This document shows positions 1-10,819 of a stretch of 64,000 bases of DNA, piece by piece. Each line of letters opens with the position of its first letter. The first letter of the stretch is position 1. The notes under the pieces were generated by a model. The model saw nothing but the letters and a program-made list of their open reading frames with translations, had not been told where the DNA came from and made no database searches. The DNA lies in contig NC_089740.1 of assembly GCF_035083965.1 (NCBI RefSeq), positions 13,813,052 to 13,877,051 on the forward strand, in the 5' to 3' direction. Made by a program: the position numbers and the translations under genes. Source of the DNA: Branchiostoma lanceolatum. Its lineage: Eukaryota; Chordata; Leptocardii; Amphioxiformes; Branchiostomatidae.

Positions 1-70
1 CCTGGCAGCCTTCCTCACCGTCTCCCGCATGGACACGGACATCAACTCTGTAGAGGACCTCGTATCGCAG
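1..70 (+). CDS. iGluR exon a: end of M3 and start of S2
   Basis: Reads LAAFLTVSRMDTDINSVED in frame 2 and ends in LVSQ before a GTGAGT donor at 71. LAAFLTV is the end of the SYTANLAAF gating motif; its first residues lie off the window. The exon ends in phase 0. Confidence 0.93.
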
Positions 71-3000
71 GTGAGTCCTCATCCAATCGTTTGTGTGTGT
101 CTTGATGGTACGTATCGAACAAATTGCCTTCTGCTAGTTTGTTTTAGTTTAGTTAGTTTAAGTCCTCTCGTACCAGACGGTACATAGGGTGGCGCCCATC
201 TCCGTTTTCAAAGATCTTGTATCTTAGGTTAGTAAATAATTTCTTATATGTTATACCGCAATACAAATATATCCCACTGAACATATCTGACCTTGTTGAC
301 GACCTCGTATCCGGTTAGTCCATAGCTGAACACGTGAGTTTTACATTTAGATGGGTTACAGATTACTTACGTCAAGGATCCGGAGGACAGGGTCTCATCA
401 TTGGTGCTCTGTTGGCTAGAAAAGCACAGTATCCTGACATTGAAAAAAATCCAAGCATGAAGCTTTGATTTTTCATGTCTATGTTTCTCATGTTTCAGAA
501 ACTCGTCCAGTATGGGACGGTGCAAAACAGCCAACCCCTATCGTTCTTTGAGTCATCCAGTATCCACACGTTCGAGACCATGGCTCGTTACATGAAAGTT
601 CACAGCACCCTCACAATGAGCTCGCGAGGTGAGAATACACTGCTTACTTATTAAGCACCCTCCTCTCACTGGACCCGCGGCACGCTGGCGTCGTCGCTGC
701 GACCGATCGAATTGACAAAGCACTCAACGAATTTGATCGACAAAAAACGAATCTTTCAGACTTTGTGTGTTTTGTTGTCTTTTTGGTCATATTTGTACGT
801 TTTGAATGATATTCCCATTATAAAGTCAAGGGTAACACAAATTTGGTTTAGGACGCAGCGACGCCACCAGCGTGCCGCGGGTCCAGTGAGAGGGGGGCTT
901 TAACTAATCAGGGATGTAACCCTATGACCTCTAGCTTGTCCCTTTCTGCGAGTATGTGTTTTACTTTTGGTTTTAGAAAACGTCGGCTGATTTTCAACAT
1001 ATTGTTGAGGTTTAGAAACTGACAAAAAAGAATGTGAGAAAAACAACTGTTTAAGCTTGTCCTTAGGGTGAAAATGTTACTGACGTTATGCTATCGTATC
1101 TTTGTATTCCATTCGCAAGAGAGTCTACTATGAGTAACATTCTATGTATCAACATAAGCCTTGCGGAGAAGTAGAGAGTCAAGGGGTGTCTATCTCCGAG
1201 AATATTCGTTTCGAACGTGTCTCTTATGTAACGTTATCATTACGAGTACCAGGAAGCTCACCATGGCATTCAGTGCAGTATAAGGTATCACTATTGGAAT
1301 AATGGCTTATTGATTTAGGCTAGTTGCGTCAAATGAGCATCCCAATCCAGTTTGTCACTTGAAATACATGAATTACACAGTGTCACTATTTGGGTAATCA
1401 GGGACTTGACGCTATGACCTTTATAGATTGACCTCTTCTGTGGGATGCGTTTCAGTTTCTGACCAAACAAATCGGCCGCTTTTTGACATACATCAGAGGT
1501 TTAGATAGCACCGTAAAAACAACCGCGAAACCAACGCTTCGAGCTGGTGCTCAGGCCAGATTCTTTGCTGAGTTTGGTCCGTATCTTCTACGTAGAATTC
1601 TCTCGTAAAGTGTGATGTGATGGGAAGGGGCTGTACGCAGAAGGTCACCTACAGGGGTCAAGGTGTGAAACCCCTGATACTTCAAATAACGTCGTTCTAG
1701 GGGAAGACATTGACCATCACTTATGAACAAATTAAACTGCTTAACCAACGCGAAAAGAGCACAAAGTAACAAAGAACAGGCGTTTTACCACCATTCCTAC
1801 CATTTCGTCCATGTCCTAGTACATTTATTTCGAACGCCCGTCTCATGCACTGTGTTCAATAGTATCATCGTAAATGTCACTTCATAATGGTATAATGATA
1901 AAATCCCGACAATCAATTCGTTCATTTATTCGGTTTTCTTTTTTACCGTTCCCAGCTGGCATCGAGAAAGCGCGGGACGAGAGGTACGCGTTTATCTGGG
2001 ACAGCGCCGTGCTGGACTACGTCGTCAAACAGCCTCCTTGTAACCTCCGCACAGTCGGCCGGCTCTTCGGCAAGATCGGGTTCGGATTCGGCCTCCAGAA
2101 AGGTTTGTTTGTCTCAATCTTTCGATTCGTTTCAAGGCATCCTTATTTGAGGTGAAGTATGATGCTTTTTCAAGCAGCTAGTGGTAGTGCAATGCGGCTT
2201 CGTTACAGCTCGCGTTTTTGGCCAAGCACACCGGGTCACCCCTACTCTTCTCGATAAGTGTGTTGGGTTCTTTTACGTGTAGAGGTTTGACGCTTGAGGC
2301 TAATGCCTGAAGCTCCCTCATACACGGGGCCGCCGGCTTTACGTTTCAATCTAATCGAAGCCAAGTGGTCATTTCAATTGAATCGAGTGAGGAAATTACC
2401 ACCATGTAGTCCAGACGTTCTCTCACTGAAAAGCTAATCTAACTAAACATTGACCAGTGATGATTTATGTGTAAATATATGACACGGTACATAACTTGGT
2501 GCATATTATAATTTCTGATACTCCTCTTGGCTTGGCTTCGCTAGCGAAGATTTCAGGGGTTGAGTTCACTTCTGTTACATGCTCTCTGATGGCTGACGAG
2601 TCCAATTTCTAATACTAAAGACTGTACATATACACGTAGATAGTCTATTTCTGAATGTACACTGTTCTATATGTTCTTTTATTTTGCAGAGTAGGTTATT
2701 TTTCTAGAATTGTTACTGCAATTTTCAATCTTATATTCAGGTTCCGCGTACACCGATGCCTTTTCCATCGCTATCCTGCAAGCCAGAGAATCAGGGTACC
2801 TGGATAAGTTGAAAGAAAAATGGTGAGTTGGACACGGTTTCAAGAGTTTGACTAAGCGCTGAAGTGTTAGATAAATTATATTACGTTTCTGTGAAAGAAA
2901 TGGTTTTAGATACTGCCGATTCATTATTTTCACGGCTTAACTTTATAATTGCCGATCAAAGTTAAGCTCTATTTTGTCATAATTTACAGGTATAGATTTC

Positions 3001-6000
3001 GGGTGATTTGTTATCCGCACATTTACTAACAATGTTTTGAAATGTTAATTATTGGTCAAACTTGAGAATGGTAGCTTATATCTTATGACAAGAAAACGCA
3101 CCTGAGCTCTACATTTACTTTGTGTCCGTCGTAAGTCAAGAAGCTCGAGAAAGGCCCTTGATACTGTTATGATCCATTGTTGTGAACGTGATCCTGGTCC
3201 AAAGGAGCCAGAGAGTTGAAAAGGTTGCTAGCTATAGAGCCTTGTTCACGGTTATTTTTGTACTAGTCTTGCTGATAATCCTACAAAAAAAAGTGAACGA
3301 CTAATGAAACTGGATACGGCTGAAATCTCTACTGTCCTGGAAGTTGCTGCAATGTATCCTCTACCTCCCCGGACGTTTCTGTAATGCAATATCTACTTTC
3401 CCGGAAGTTGCTGCAATGTACGAATATCTACTTTCCCAGAAGTTGCTCCAATGTAATCTCTACTTTGCCACTATCCACTTTTCTGGAAGTTCCTGTAATG
3501 TAATACCTACTTTCCCAGAAGTTGTGTAGCATAATCTCTATATTCCTGGAAGTTGCTGTAATGTAATCTCTACTTTCCCTGAAGTTGCTGTAGTATAATC
3601 TCTATGTTCCTGGAAGTTGCTGTAATGCAATATCTGCTTCCCAGAAGTTACTGTTAGTATAATCTCTATGTTCCTGGAAGTAATGCTGTGATATAATCTC
3701 TACTTTCCTGGAAGTTGCTGTAATATGATCTCTACTTTCCCAGAAGTAACTGTAGTACAATCTCTATTTTCCCGGAAGTTACTTCAGTATAATCTCTATA
3801 TTCCTGGAAGTTCCTGTAATATAATCTCCACTCTCCTGGAAGTTGCTGCAATGTTGTGCCGATGCTTCTGACCGCCAGGTTCGGCGGTCCGTGCGGCGGC
3901 GCTGATTTGGAGTTAGAGCGGAGCGACTTCACGTGGCACGCCTTCACGGAAACGTTGGAAAGCCTTGGGGGATCCGATACGTGTCGGAAAGTTAGGGATC
4001 GGTCAGTCGGATCTGTGGGACAAACGATTGGCACAACTGACAGTGCATTTCGGGATAATACATTACCTTTTTCTTCTCCGGGCCTTTCTGAAAATCAGTG
4101 CCTGGCCAAAAGGAGAGCGCCTTGATAAATAAAAGCAGACGTGAATAGATAAATATATGAAGTCATGAGTAGACTTTGATTTTTTGTAAGAAAGACATAG
4201 TCAATTTTGTTTGATTTCAACGTAACTACCTTCCTCACTGTGTGATAATCGTTGCTTGGAAAGTACTTGGAATGGCAGAAAGCCGATTCATATATATGCT
4301 TTGATATTATCTATTCATGGTCAAAAACCATCAAATAACTTGTGTTTTTCAAGGCTGCATTTCATAATATCCATTCATAAGTTATGTTGCTGATTCATCA
4401 TCCTGAAATGCCAGCTGTTGCCACTGTTTGTTCCACAGATTACCAGACCGTTTCTTCAAGTAAAACCCCTGTGATAGCGCTGCAGCACCCCCTAGCGATT
4501 AGTGTTGGTAGTGCAGGTAGTGGTGTCGTTCGCACAACGGCAAAAGTAGATAGCCTTTGTTGCGGAATGCCAGTGACACTCTGGGCGTCAACAAGTGCAT
4601 GTCTTTAGCAGTTGCAAAGTAGCACTAGAAAAGCTCCGTGTAAAGAACCCATCGATGTTATAAACAATCAAAACAATAGACTGATCCCGTACTCCTGTGC
4701 TTCTTGAATACTTTGGTCAAAATCACCATCACCAATTAATTACAAGTTCACACTTTCTCTCCAATAATTCCCGTCTTCAAATATGTCAGAAAAACACTAA
4801 TTTTTATAATTATATCTAGTCTAAAGTAAGAACCACAACTGAAATAAAAATGGCTGAGGTGGCGAGCGTTAGTCACAGGCAACCACACCCTCTCTTAGTG
4901 GCTACACTGTTTTTGATGGACAATTGGGATCGATCTATAAATTTGAATACAAGCAAAATAAACAACCCCAGAGTGAACCGGCTTCCGACCAAGGCTGTCA
5001 CGTGACCTGTTCTGAAAGTGACTCTCGTTCCCACCTCGTTCCCAGGTACACGGGAGAGTGCCATGACCAGAACTCCGCCACCACGGTGACGAACGACAAG
5101 ATGGACGTGTCCAAGCTGCTGGGGGTGTTCTACATCATCTACGTGGGGATGGCGGTCAGTGTGGTCGTGCTCGTTGTGGAGTGGGTCGTCGCGTGTATGA
5201 TGGCTGTGGACCAAACTGACCCAGAGGTATACATGATTCTATTTGCTCTGGCAACTGATGATATTCACAACCTTAAACATCTACATTGCCATTCAATAGT
5301 CACGAGAACACGATGAACGGCACAACCTTACACTGATACAAGAACTAAAACGAGAGACACTAGAGCTTCTTGGTCTACGTCGATATCTGGGATCTACATC
5401 ATGTAACCGTTAACAAAGTTAATTCTTGAATGCCACTTGTCTTGGTATCCTATCTTTGTTGCCTGTTGTTGTTATGTTCTCGTGTGTCCTTAGTTATTTT
5501 GATACACTGCTGGCAGGATGTGAGAGAGACACACGCGTCAGGTTATTGATCTCTTAGCTTGTTCTAAAGAGCGTTTGTTCAATGTCAGTGGTTCATAGTA
5601 CTTCAGACTGCCCTTGAAGACGGTGCGTTTGTCCAAAAAATATTAGGCTGAGAAGGGGAATAGATTTTGAAACAATTTGATTTTTCGTCCTGACGAAGAT
5701 GACAGACAGTCATCGAAACGTTGGCTCGTGTTAAATGTATGATTGTGAATAAAGAACTTTGCTATTCAAAAAGTATACATGTTGGGAAAATCTGTATTCT
5801 CTTCCGTCAGGCTCCCAAGACCTTTCTCGAGGCCTTCAGAAAACGGCTGGCGATCCTGGAGCGGGATATGGAGGAAAACTGGTTCCCCACCCTCGCCAAG
5901 CGGCGGAGGAAACAGCAGGTATGTAAAATTATCTGTCCCTAAACTTCTTTTGAACACTTCTAAATGTCGTGTATAAGTGCGACTGATTGTAAACAAGAGC

Positions 6001-6877
6001 AAGAAGTTTATGCAAACGAGTCTATCAATCAATACGCTGTTGGTTTTAAATATAGATATTCAGACCGCTTCGCATCTACTTTGGCTACTTGTATAATTTG
6101 TACCTAAATGTTTTGCACACTGTTAATTTTGACTTGAGATATTGCTTTTCAGAAAGTTAAACCTAGACTGCTTCGCATCTACGATGACGACTTGTATGAT
6201 CTGTATCCATGTGTTACCGGGGCTTACCCCTTGTAATAGCCCTCGGCTAGTTGGGTAGCCCTGGTTGTACTTGCTTTTACAGCCAAATTAACCAAATGAA
6301 ATCCCAGCTCAATTCAGTGCGCGCGTTTAATGAGAGGAATGAAGACCTTTATTGCACATTTCTGCCACACTTGGCTAAGTACAGGTCACAACAAAACAAA
6401 ATACAAGTACAGTTAACAGATATAAAAGAATATAACTATCATTAGATAAATTCTACTTCTCCTCGCTTTTAGGTTATAGTAGATATAAAAGAACAGACGT
6501 GTTTTTCAATGGGAGGTTTGTCTAGTCGCATTTGGAATGTGAATTTTCGTACAGTACTTAAATGTGTGAAGTAGGGCAATAGGTTTTCTACAAGCTTATA
6601 AAGTTCATTTCTTTCTTTCGTATATAATCCACATTCTACCACAAAATGACATTTGTCTTCTATTCAAAGTACAATGTTTACATAGTCGTTGTTCTAGAGG
6701 AGAGGAATAACCCCATCACTACCTCCTCTGCAGGAGCTGAAGGACAGCGTGAAGAAGAGATCCTTCAGTCGCAGCTCCTCCAGATCCGCCGACTTCAAGA
6801 ACTCCCGGTCCGCAGGCAGTCTGAAGATTAACGGGAACTTGCCAGATACTGTAATAGACACCAGTACTAAGGTTTAG
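1..6877 (+). CDS. Ionotropic glutamate receptor, C-terminal half (5' partial, 7 exons)
   Basis: This is a ligand-gated cation channel subunit of the plasma membrane. Exons 1-70, 499-628, 1956-2102, 2741-2822, 5046-5226, 5811-5918 and 6734-6877 join in frame (intron phases 0,1,1,2,0,0) into 286 residues. The window opens inside the M3 gating helix (LAAFLTV). It continues through the S2 half of the ligand-binding domain (SVEDLVSQ; YGTVQNS..SFFESS; YAFIWDSAVLDY; GFGFGLQKGSAYTDAFS; LKEKW), then M4 (LLGVFYIIYVGMAVSVVVL) and an Arg/Ser-rich cytoplasmic tail ending STKV. Cys residues in PPCNL and GECHD match the conserved S2 disulfide pair. The Asp in FIWDSAV sits where GluN and GluD receptors have Asp and AMPA/kainate receptors have Glu, so the subunit looks delta/NMDA/epsilon-like and may bind glycine or D-serine; that is inference. 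The amino-terminal domain, S1, M1 and the pore loop lie upstream of the window. Confidence 0.93.
499..628 (+). CDS. iGluR exon b: S2 lobe
   Basis: Acceptor TTTCAG ends at 498 and donor GTGAGA starts at 629. It encodes KLVQYGTVQNSQPLSFFESS and the stretch ending in MSSR, matching the YGTV..S...FFESS block of iGluR S2. It ends in phase 1. Confidence 0.92.
654..899. mobile_element. MITE family A, copy 1 (TTA target duplication)
   Basis: TIRs of about 35 bp (left begins AGCACCCTCCTCTCACTGGA; right ends CAGTGAGAGGGGGGCT) are flanked by TTA at 651-653 and 900-902. The interior is A/T-rich with no transposase. It lies in the iGluR intron after exon b. The 3-bp TTA duplication suits PIF/Harbinger-driven mobility. 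Related copies lie at 21158-21403 and 34973-35197, with diverged relatives elsewhere. Confidence 0.85.
905..1800. repeat. Diverged direct repeat, two copies
   Basis: About 905-1270 and 1395-1800 share ordered blocks: TAATCAGGGA..T..C..TATGACCT, a Cys/Thr-rich stretch, then GAGGTTTAGA. This is an old segmental duplication inside an iGluR intron. It has no coding capacity. Confidence 0.45.
1956..2102 (+). CDS. iGluR exon c: ligand-binding core of S2
   Basis: Acceptor TTCCCAG ends at 1955; donor GTTTGT starts at 2103. It encodes GIEKARDERYAFIWDSAVLD followed by a Cys-containing segment and LFGKIGFGFGLQK. The Asp after FIW is the predicted contact for the ligand amino group. The Cys of PPCNL is the first half of the S2 disulfide. 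Confidence 0.93.
2741..2822 (+). CDS. iGluR exon d: end of S2
   Basis: Acceptor ATATTCAG ends at 2740; donor GTGAGT starts at 2823. It encodes SAYTDAFSIAILQARESGYL and DKLKEKW, the typical S2 C-terminal helix region (SPY.D.FS..IL.L...G.L..LK.KW). It ends in phase 2, splitting the Trp codon. Confidence 0.92.
3322..3852. repeat. Minisatellite with units of roughly 35-45 bp
   Basis: About a dozen degenerate units each contain TTCC(T/C)GGAAGTTGCTGTAAT followed by TAATCTCTACTT. Each unit carries TTCCxGGAA-like palindromic cores. It lies in the intron between iGluR exons d and e. There are no spacers of fixed length, so it is not a CRISPR array. Confidence 0.85.
5046..5226 (+). CDS. iGluR exon e: M4 transmembrane helix
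   Basis: Acceptor TTCCCAG ends at 5045; donor GTATAC starts at 5227. It encodes YTGECHDQ (second S2 disulfide Cys), a Thr/Asn-rich linker, VSKLLGVFYIIYVGMAVSVV and the rest of the M4 helix into EWVVACMM. VSKLLGVFYI resembles the conserved pre-M4 entry of iGluRs. Confidence 0.93.
5811..5918 (+). CDS. iGluR exon f: membrane-proximal tail
   Basis: Acceptor TTCCGTCAG ends at 5810; donor GTATGT starts at 5919. Its 36 codons encode a basic amphipathic stretch (EAFRKRLAILERDMEENWF then LAKRRRKQQ). The polybasic RRRK directly after M4 suits a cytoplasmic membrane-proximal segment. Confidence 0.88.
6734..6877 (+). CDS. iGluR last exon: Ser/Arg-rich tail with PDZ-type C-terminus
   Basis: Acceptor CTCTGCAG ends at 6733 and the TAG stop is 6875-6877. 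It encodes ELKDSVKKRSFSRSSSRSAD and runs on to DTSTKV. RSFSRSSSRS offers several basophilic-kinase-type sites. The last residues T-K-V fit a class I PDZ ligand (S/T-x-hydrophobic). Confidence 0.87.
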   Translation, partial: ELKDSVKKRSFSRSSSRSADFKNSRSAGSLKINGNLPDTVIDTSTKV

Positions 6878-7217
6878 ACGAGTTGTGCAGGGTGGGAAGC
6901 TTTTTTTTTGGATACAGCAATGGTATACTGTACTCGAAGGAATGTTCATCTGTGGCAGTAAATGACGTTATTATAGAGATTTTATACGCTATTTACGTAC
7001 ACAAAGTAAAGGTATACCAACAAGACCATAGCACCTCCAGGTCAAAAGATAAAAAGAAATTTCTGATGCAGTACCAAGCTCACATACCAGGGGGCTCAAA
7101 ATCGACCTTGACGTTTGCCTTCCCAACACCTACCTACAAAAAAATATCATCATAATCCATCCAGAGGTTCTTGAGTTATGCTGACTACATATGCTGACTA
7201 CAAAATCCGGAAACACA
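6878..7217. other. iGluR 3' flank / probable 3' UTR
   Basis: This follows the TAG stop and has no further splice site needed for the reading frame. I see no AATAAA close to the stop; the first plain AATAAA on this strand that I find is at 8428-8433, inside a duplicated segment, and another is at 8789-8794. The 3' end is therefore undefined. Confidence 0.4.
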
Positions 7218-7304
<87 letters not shown>

Positions 7305-7312
7305 ACACACAC
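7218..7312. repeat. (CA)n microsatellite
   Basis: About 95 bp of almost uninterrupted CA, broken once by CATA near 7299. It lies between the two convergent genes. Translations of it (poly Thr-His, or Cys-Val on the other strand) are not proteins. Confidence 0.98.
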
Positions 7313-8289
7313 ACCAGCCGGAGAGCGTGTGATTAAGCACTTTAACTTGTGTACGACAATAGCGTATAAAGTCTTTATAATGATATACTGGTTATGGATG
7401 GTGTTTTTCTTGCAGTTTTGATACATGTAACTTCATTGCAGTAGTTTTGGCAAGGGTAGCGAAGATTATACAAATTAGGTCTTGAATGTGCGAGATGAAC
7501 TTTATACATGACTCGTCGTTTCTGTAGTCTTACAAACGGTTTGGAAAGAATACTTTAAAATTTAAGGTATTTCGATCTATATTTGCCACGGATGCTATGA
7601 AGCGTAGAAAACATGCGTTTGGTGCAGTTTATACTCAAAGTATGCCTTTATCACATTTCACGTGTGTCACAGAGCGATACTAGTCGGTTGAGCATTGTCA
7701 CTGCTTTCATTTCAAACAAGATCATCGGTCAAGTACTTTCATGATGCAAAATGTTTCTTTTAGTTGGTATAGAATCTGAAAAAGGAATCACACAGAGGAA
7801 AAACTGTGTAATAGCTACAAAAATCTGCCTAAATACTGCAACATACAGCAATTTATGGTCTTTTTTCCTAAAATACATGAAGGCACAATTCTTGTTTGAA
7901 ACATAATACTGGTGGTTCCGAAAAGGTCGAATCGAGCTATTTAAAATGGTCGTTGGTCAGAGAGAAGAGTAGGTTCTAAATGACTCTTGGACATTTCCTT
8001 GTTGTACCTAAATAATACAACTAACAGTAGCCGCGAATGCTTTCAGGTCTAAGGTACTAACATTACTAAATCCACTATGTGGACTGTGATACGCTATCTT
8101 ATCGTATACTATTATAAGTTATCACATTCTGTATAAATATTGTAAGTTATCATATTTTGTATAACATCAATAGAGTTTATCATGATAAGCTAGTTTATGG
8201 TTTGATGCATTGTGGGTAATATGTCAAACTGGAAGGCCCCTGGACATTCTTTTTGAGTTGATATGTGCTTTTGACTTTGATGTGTTACC

Positions 8290-8580
8290 CACAGTGCATT
8301 ACAATGCACATGCGCACTTCAAAACGTGAGCTAGCTTATAGCAGCAGCCCATGATCAAATATCGTCACATGGTTATTTTTTATATGGTCTTTATTGTTTG
8401 ATAGTCTGCAAATTCCCTGTTAGGGATAATAAAGCTTACAATGTACATGTACACTTCAAAACGTGAGCTAGCTTGTAGCATTACAGACCATGATAAAATA
8501 TCGTCACGTGGTTATTTTATATAGGGTCTTTCTGGTTCTTGTTTAATAGTCTGCAAATTCCCTGTAAGAATATCACGGGG
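8290..8580. repeat. Tandem duplication of about 150 bp
   Basis: Two adjacent copies share CACTTCAAAACGTGAGCTAG, ATCGTCAC(A/G)TGGTTATTTT and AGTCTGCAAATTCCCTGT. The first copy ends with AATAAA at 8428-8433. It lies in the spacer between the convergent genes. Confidence 0.85.
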
Positions 8581-8599
8581 TCTTAAATAATGTTTTTTT

Positions 8600-10430
8600 T
8601 TTTTTAAACCAGGCAAGCGATCGGCAAATGCACGGTTTATTATACATAGAAAATATCAGAATGCACATATTGCAATTGTTTATACTTGTAAATTCTCGCA
8701 AAGAGACAAAAATGTACATTTTGCTGTGGAACATGGAAGATTCTACCTACCTAGCTACACAATGGCTATGAATTGTTATGAAAGATATAATAAAAATTGC
8801 TAATACTCTTATTTCCAGCGTGTTTCTCATGATATTATGTTTAACAGATGTTTATTATATAAGCGAAAGATCAGTCAAATTAAAATCCAAAGTTGTAGTG
8901 ATAAGGTATCTAATTATAAGCAGATGTTGGTGTGAAAGATTTTGACGGTTTCTGAGTGACGGCCGGGATTTTCTGACAGTCCTTTACCCTACATAAGCGG
9001 ACGAACAGTTTAAAGAAAAGTCAAAAGGGGAACCGAAATATGTATACATATATCCTCAAAATGCTCATAACGTAAAGGACATGATATGTACATAAATGTA
9101 GGTGGCGCTTCGACGGTCCGACATGGTGTTACATGGGCTCCTCGCGCGGCGCCTAAAATATATAGTTTATTGTCGAATAATGTCTAACAGGTCATACTAG
9201 ATGTATGAAAAGATGTCTGGACGTATTTGGGAAATCTTTCATTGACTTTAAGCATACGTTCGCGTATATTTTCGCATTTAACAAGAGGAGACTACATACC
9301 CTATCAGAGCCTTGTCTGCAGTACCGCTCCCGACCGCGACTGGAAAAGTGGCAAAGACGACCTCCAAATTGCCAAATTTTGGTCTTTTCGGGAATGGAGA
9401 AATCGAGAAAGGCTCGAAAGGGGTTTCTAGGCTTCTTTGAATCTGATTTAAAAAATGTGACCATTTAAGATTGTGAATGACGATATTATCAACATTTCCC
9501 ACAAAAATACGATGGTTTATTGGGTCACAATTATATTTTCCCTTTGTAGTTTAGTTTTAGCTTATACTCTTCCTGTAAATTGTCACGTTTTGAAGGGCCA
9601 AAACATCAACATTTCATTCATATTTTGTTCAACAAAAAGACGTTGAACAGATGCGACGCTATCTATGTCTGTATTGTCACGAATAGATTTAAATTTGCTT
9701 TCAAAATGCTGCAAGGTATGTTGATAATTTGTGTATGCAATATAAACATGGGCGCCAGGAGGAGCCGTCGGATATGCTCCGAGCTGAACAAAGTGAGTTT
9801 GTACATGTTGCCGCGATCTTTTTTGTAGTACGCTTTTGAATCATTTTAAGGGGGCGTTCAGATGATGTCAGCCTTTAAATCAATTTAGAATGGTACTGAA
9901 TTTGCAATGATGAAGGTGGAATAGATGATTTGAAGACACTTCAGGAGATCATAACAAAAAGAGGAGGACAGAATTAAATCAACACAAAAATCATTGACAT
10001 GCTATCGCCTTTATCCTTATCACACTTCAACTTAAAAAAAAACTGTTGACTGTAGCTAATTGTAATAGACTGTATTCATGCAAAATGACTGTTGCGATAA
10101 TGTTATGTGACAGAATCCGGCAACTGAGACTGAGGAAAGGTGAGTACAACATGTAAGCATTATCATAATGTATCCATGTGAAATGTCGACAGACATCTTA
10201 TGCATCGGCTGTTATTCCGATGCAACTTTGACCAAAGAGAACAAAAGAGATCGGCAGTTATGATAGGTTTAGATAGCAGGCTAATTACCGTACATGCAAG
10301 ACGATCTGCCGACGTGCTTACTACACATTTCTTTAAAATCTCTACCATCTTTAGTTGGAAGAAATACTGCGGACAACTTTGGCCTCATATTTCTACATGC
10401 ACGTTTATATAAAAGCTCACGAGCAACAGA
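8600..10430. other. Intergenic stretch without recognised genes
   Basis: A/T-rich DNA. Short open frames on both strands at 9192-9502 overlap one another, lack splice context and resemble no family I know. I see nothing else to annotate. Confidence 0.5.
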
Positions 10431-10443
10431 GGATATGTCACCT

Positions 10444-10551
10444 TATTCTCCAAGCAGAGGTTTTGGTCGGGGGGTAGTAGTGGCCGGGTTTTATTACGTT
10501 GGCCTCCCGTAACACTACTACCCCCCGACCAAAACCTCTGCTTGGAGAATA
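10444..10551. mobile_element. MITE family D, copy 1: near-perfect hairpin
   Basis: A 39-bp left arm (10444-10482, starting TATTCTCCAAGCAGAGG) is an exact reverse complement of 10513-10551, with a 30-bp loop. It is flanked by 9-bp direct repeats ATGTCACCT at 10435-10443 and 10552-10560. A 9-bp duplication is typical of Mutator-like elements. The loop holds TTTATT (AATAAA on the minus strand), 229 bp past the RASEF-like stop codon. Confidence 0.93.
10489..10494 (-). terminator. Candidate polyadenylation signal of the RASEF-like gene
   Basis: AATAAA on the minus strand. It is the first canonical signal downstream of the stop at 10723, and it sits in the loop of the MITE hairpin 10444-10551. Use of the site is inferred only from motif and position. 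Confidence 0.4.
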
Positions 10552-10722
10552 ATGTCACCTCAACAATATTGAAACGCCAAACTTTTACTTAACTGGCAAC
10601 ACTGATCAAGGGTATAATATTGAAGTAATTTGTTTACAAAAAAGGAATAGATACTGGTATATATATCAAATCAACATATGGATAAACTTAAACACAAATG
10701 GCTCGGTCCTTTTCATGTGCCG

Positions 10723-10819
10723 TTAACAACATTGAGCAGGTTTTTCCGCAGGCTCGACCTGGTTAGTGAGTTGTAAGGCTAACGCCTTGGACTCTCTGTC
10801 TTCTTCTTGTCTTAGGGAT
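10723..10819 (-). CDS. RASEF: RASEF-like last exon: hypervariable tail and CC
   Basis: Acceptor TGCCTTTTTAG; the TAA stop is at 10725-10723. It encodes [20 protein letters not shown] then [11 protein letters not shown]. The two terminal Cys are a Rab-type double geranylgeranylation signal. Confidence 0.9.

Noticed and set aside
3322..3852. CRISPR-like regular repeats
   Set aside because: Eukaryotic context, degenerate units, no constant spacers and no cas genes; it is a minisatellite.
4873..5214. 113-codon minus-strand frame rich in His
   Set aside because: Antisense shadow of the receptor M4 exon, which has the coding evidence.
7130..7426. Open frames on both strands rich in Thr-His or Cys-Val
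   Set aside because: They translate the (CA)n microsatellite.
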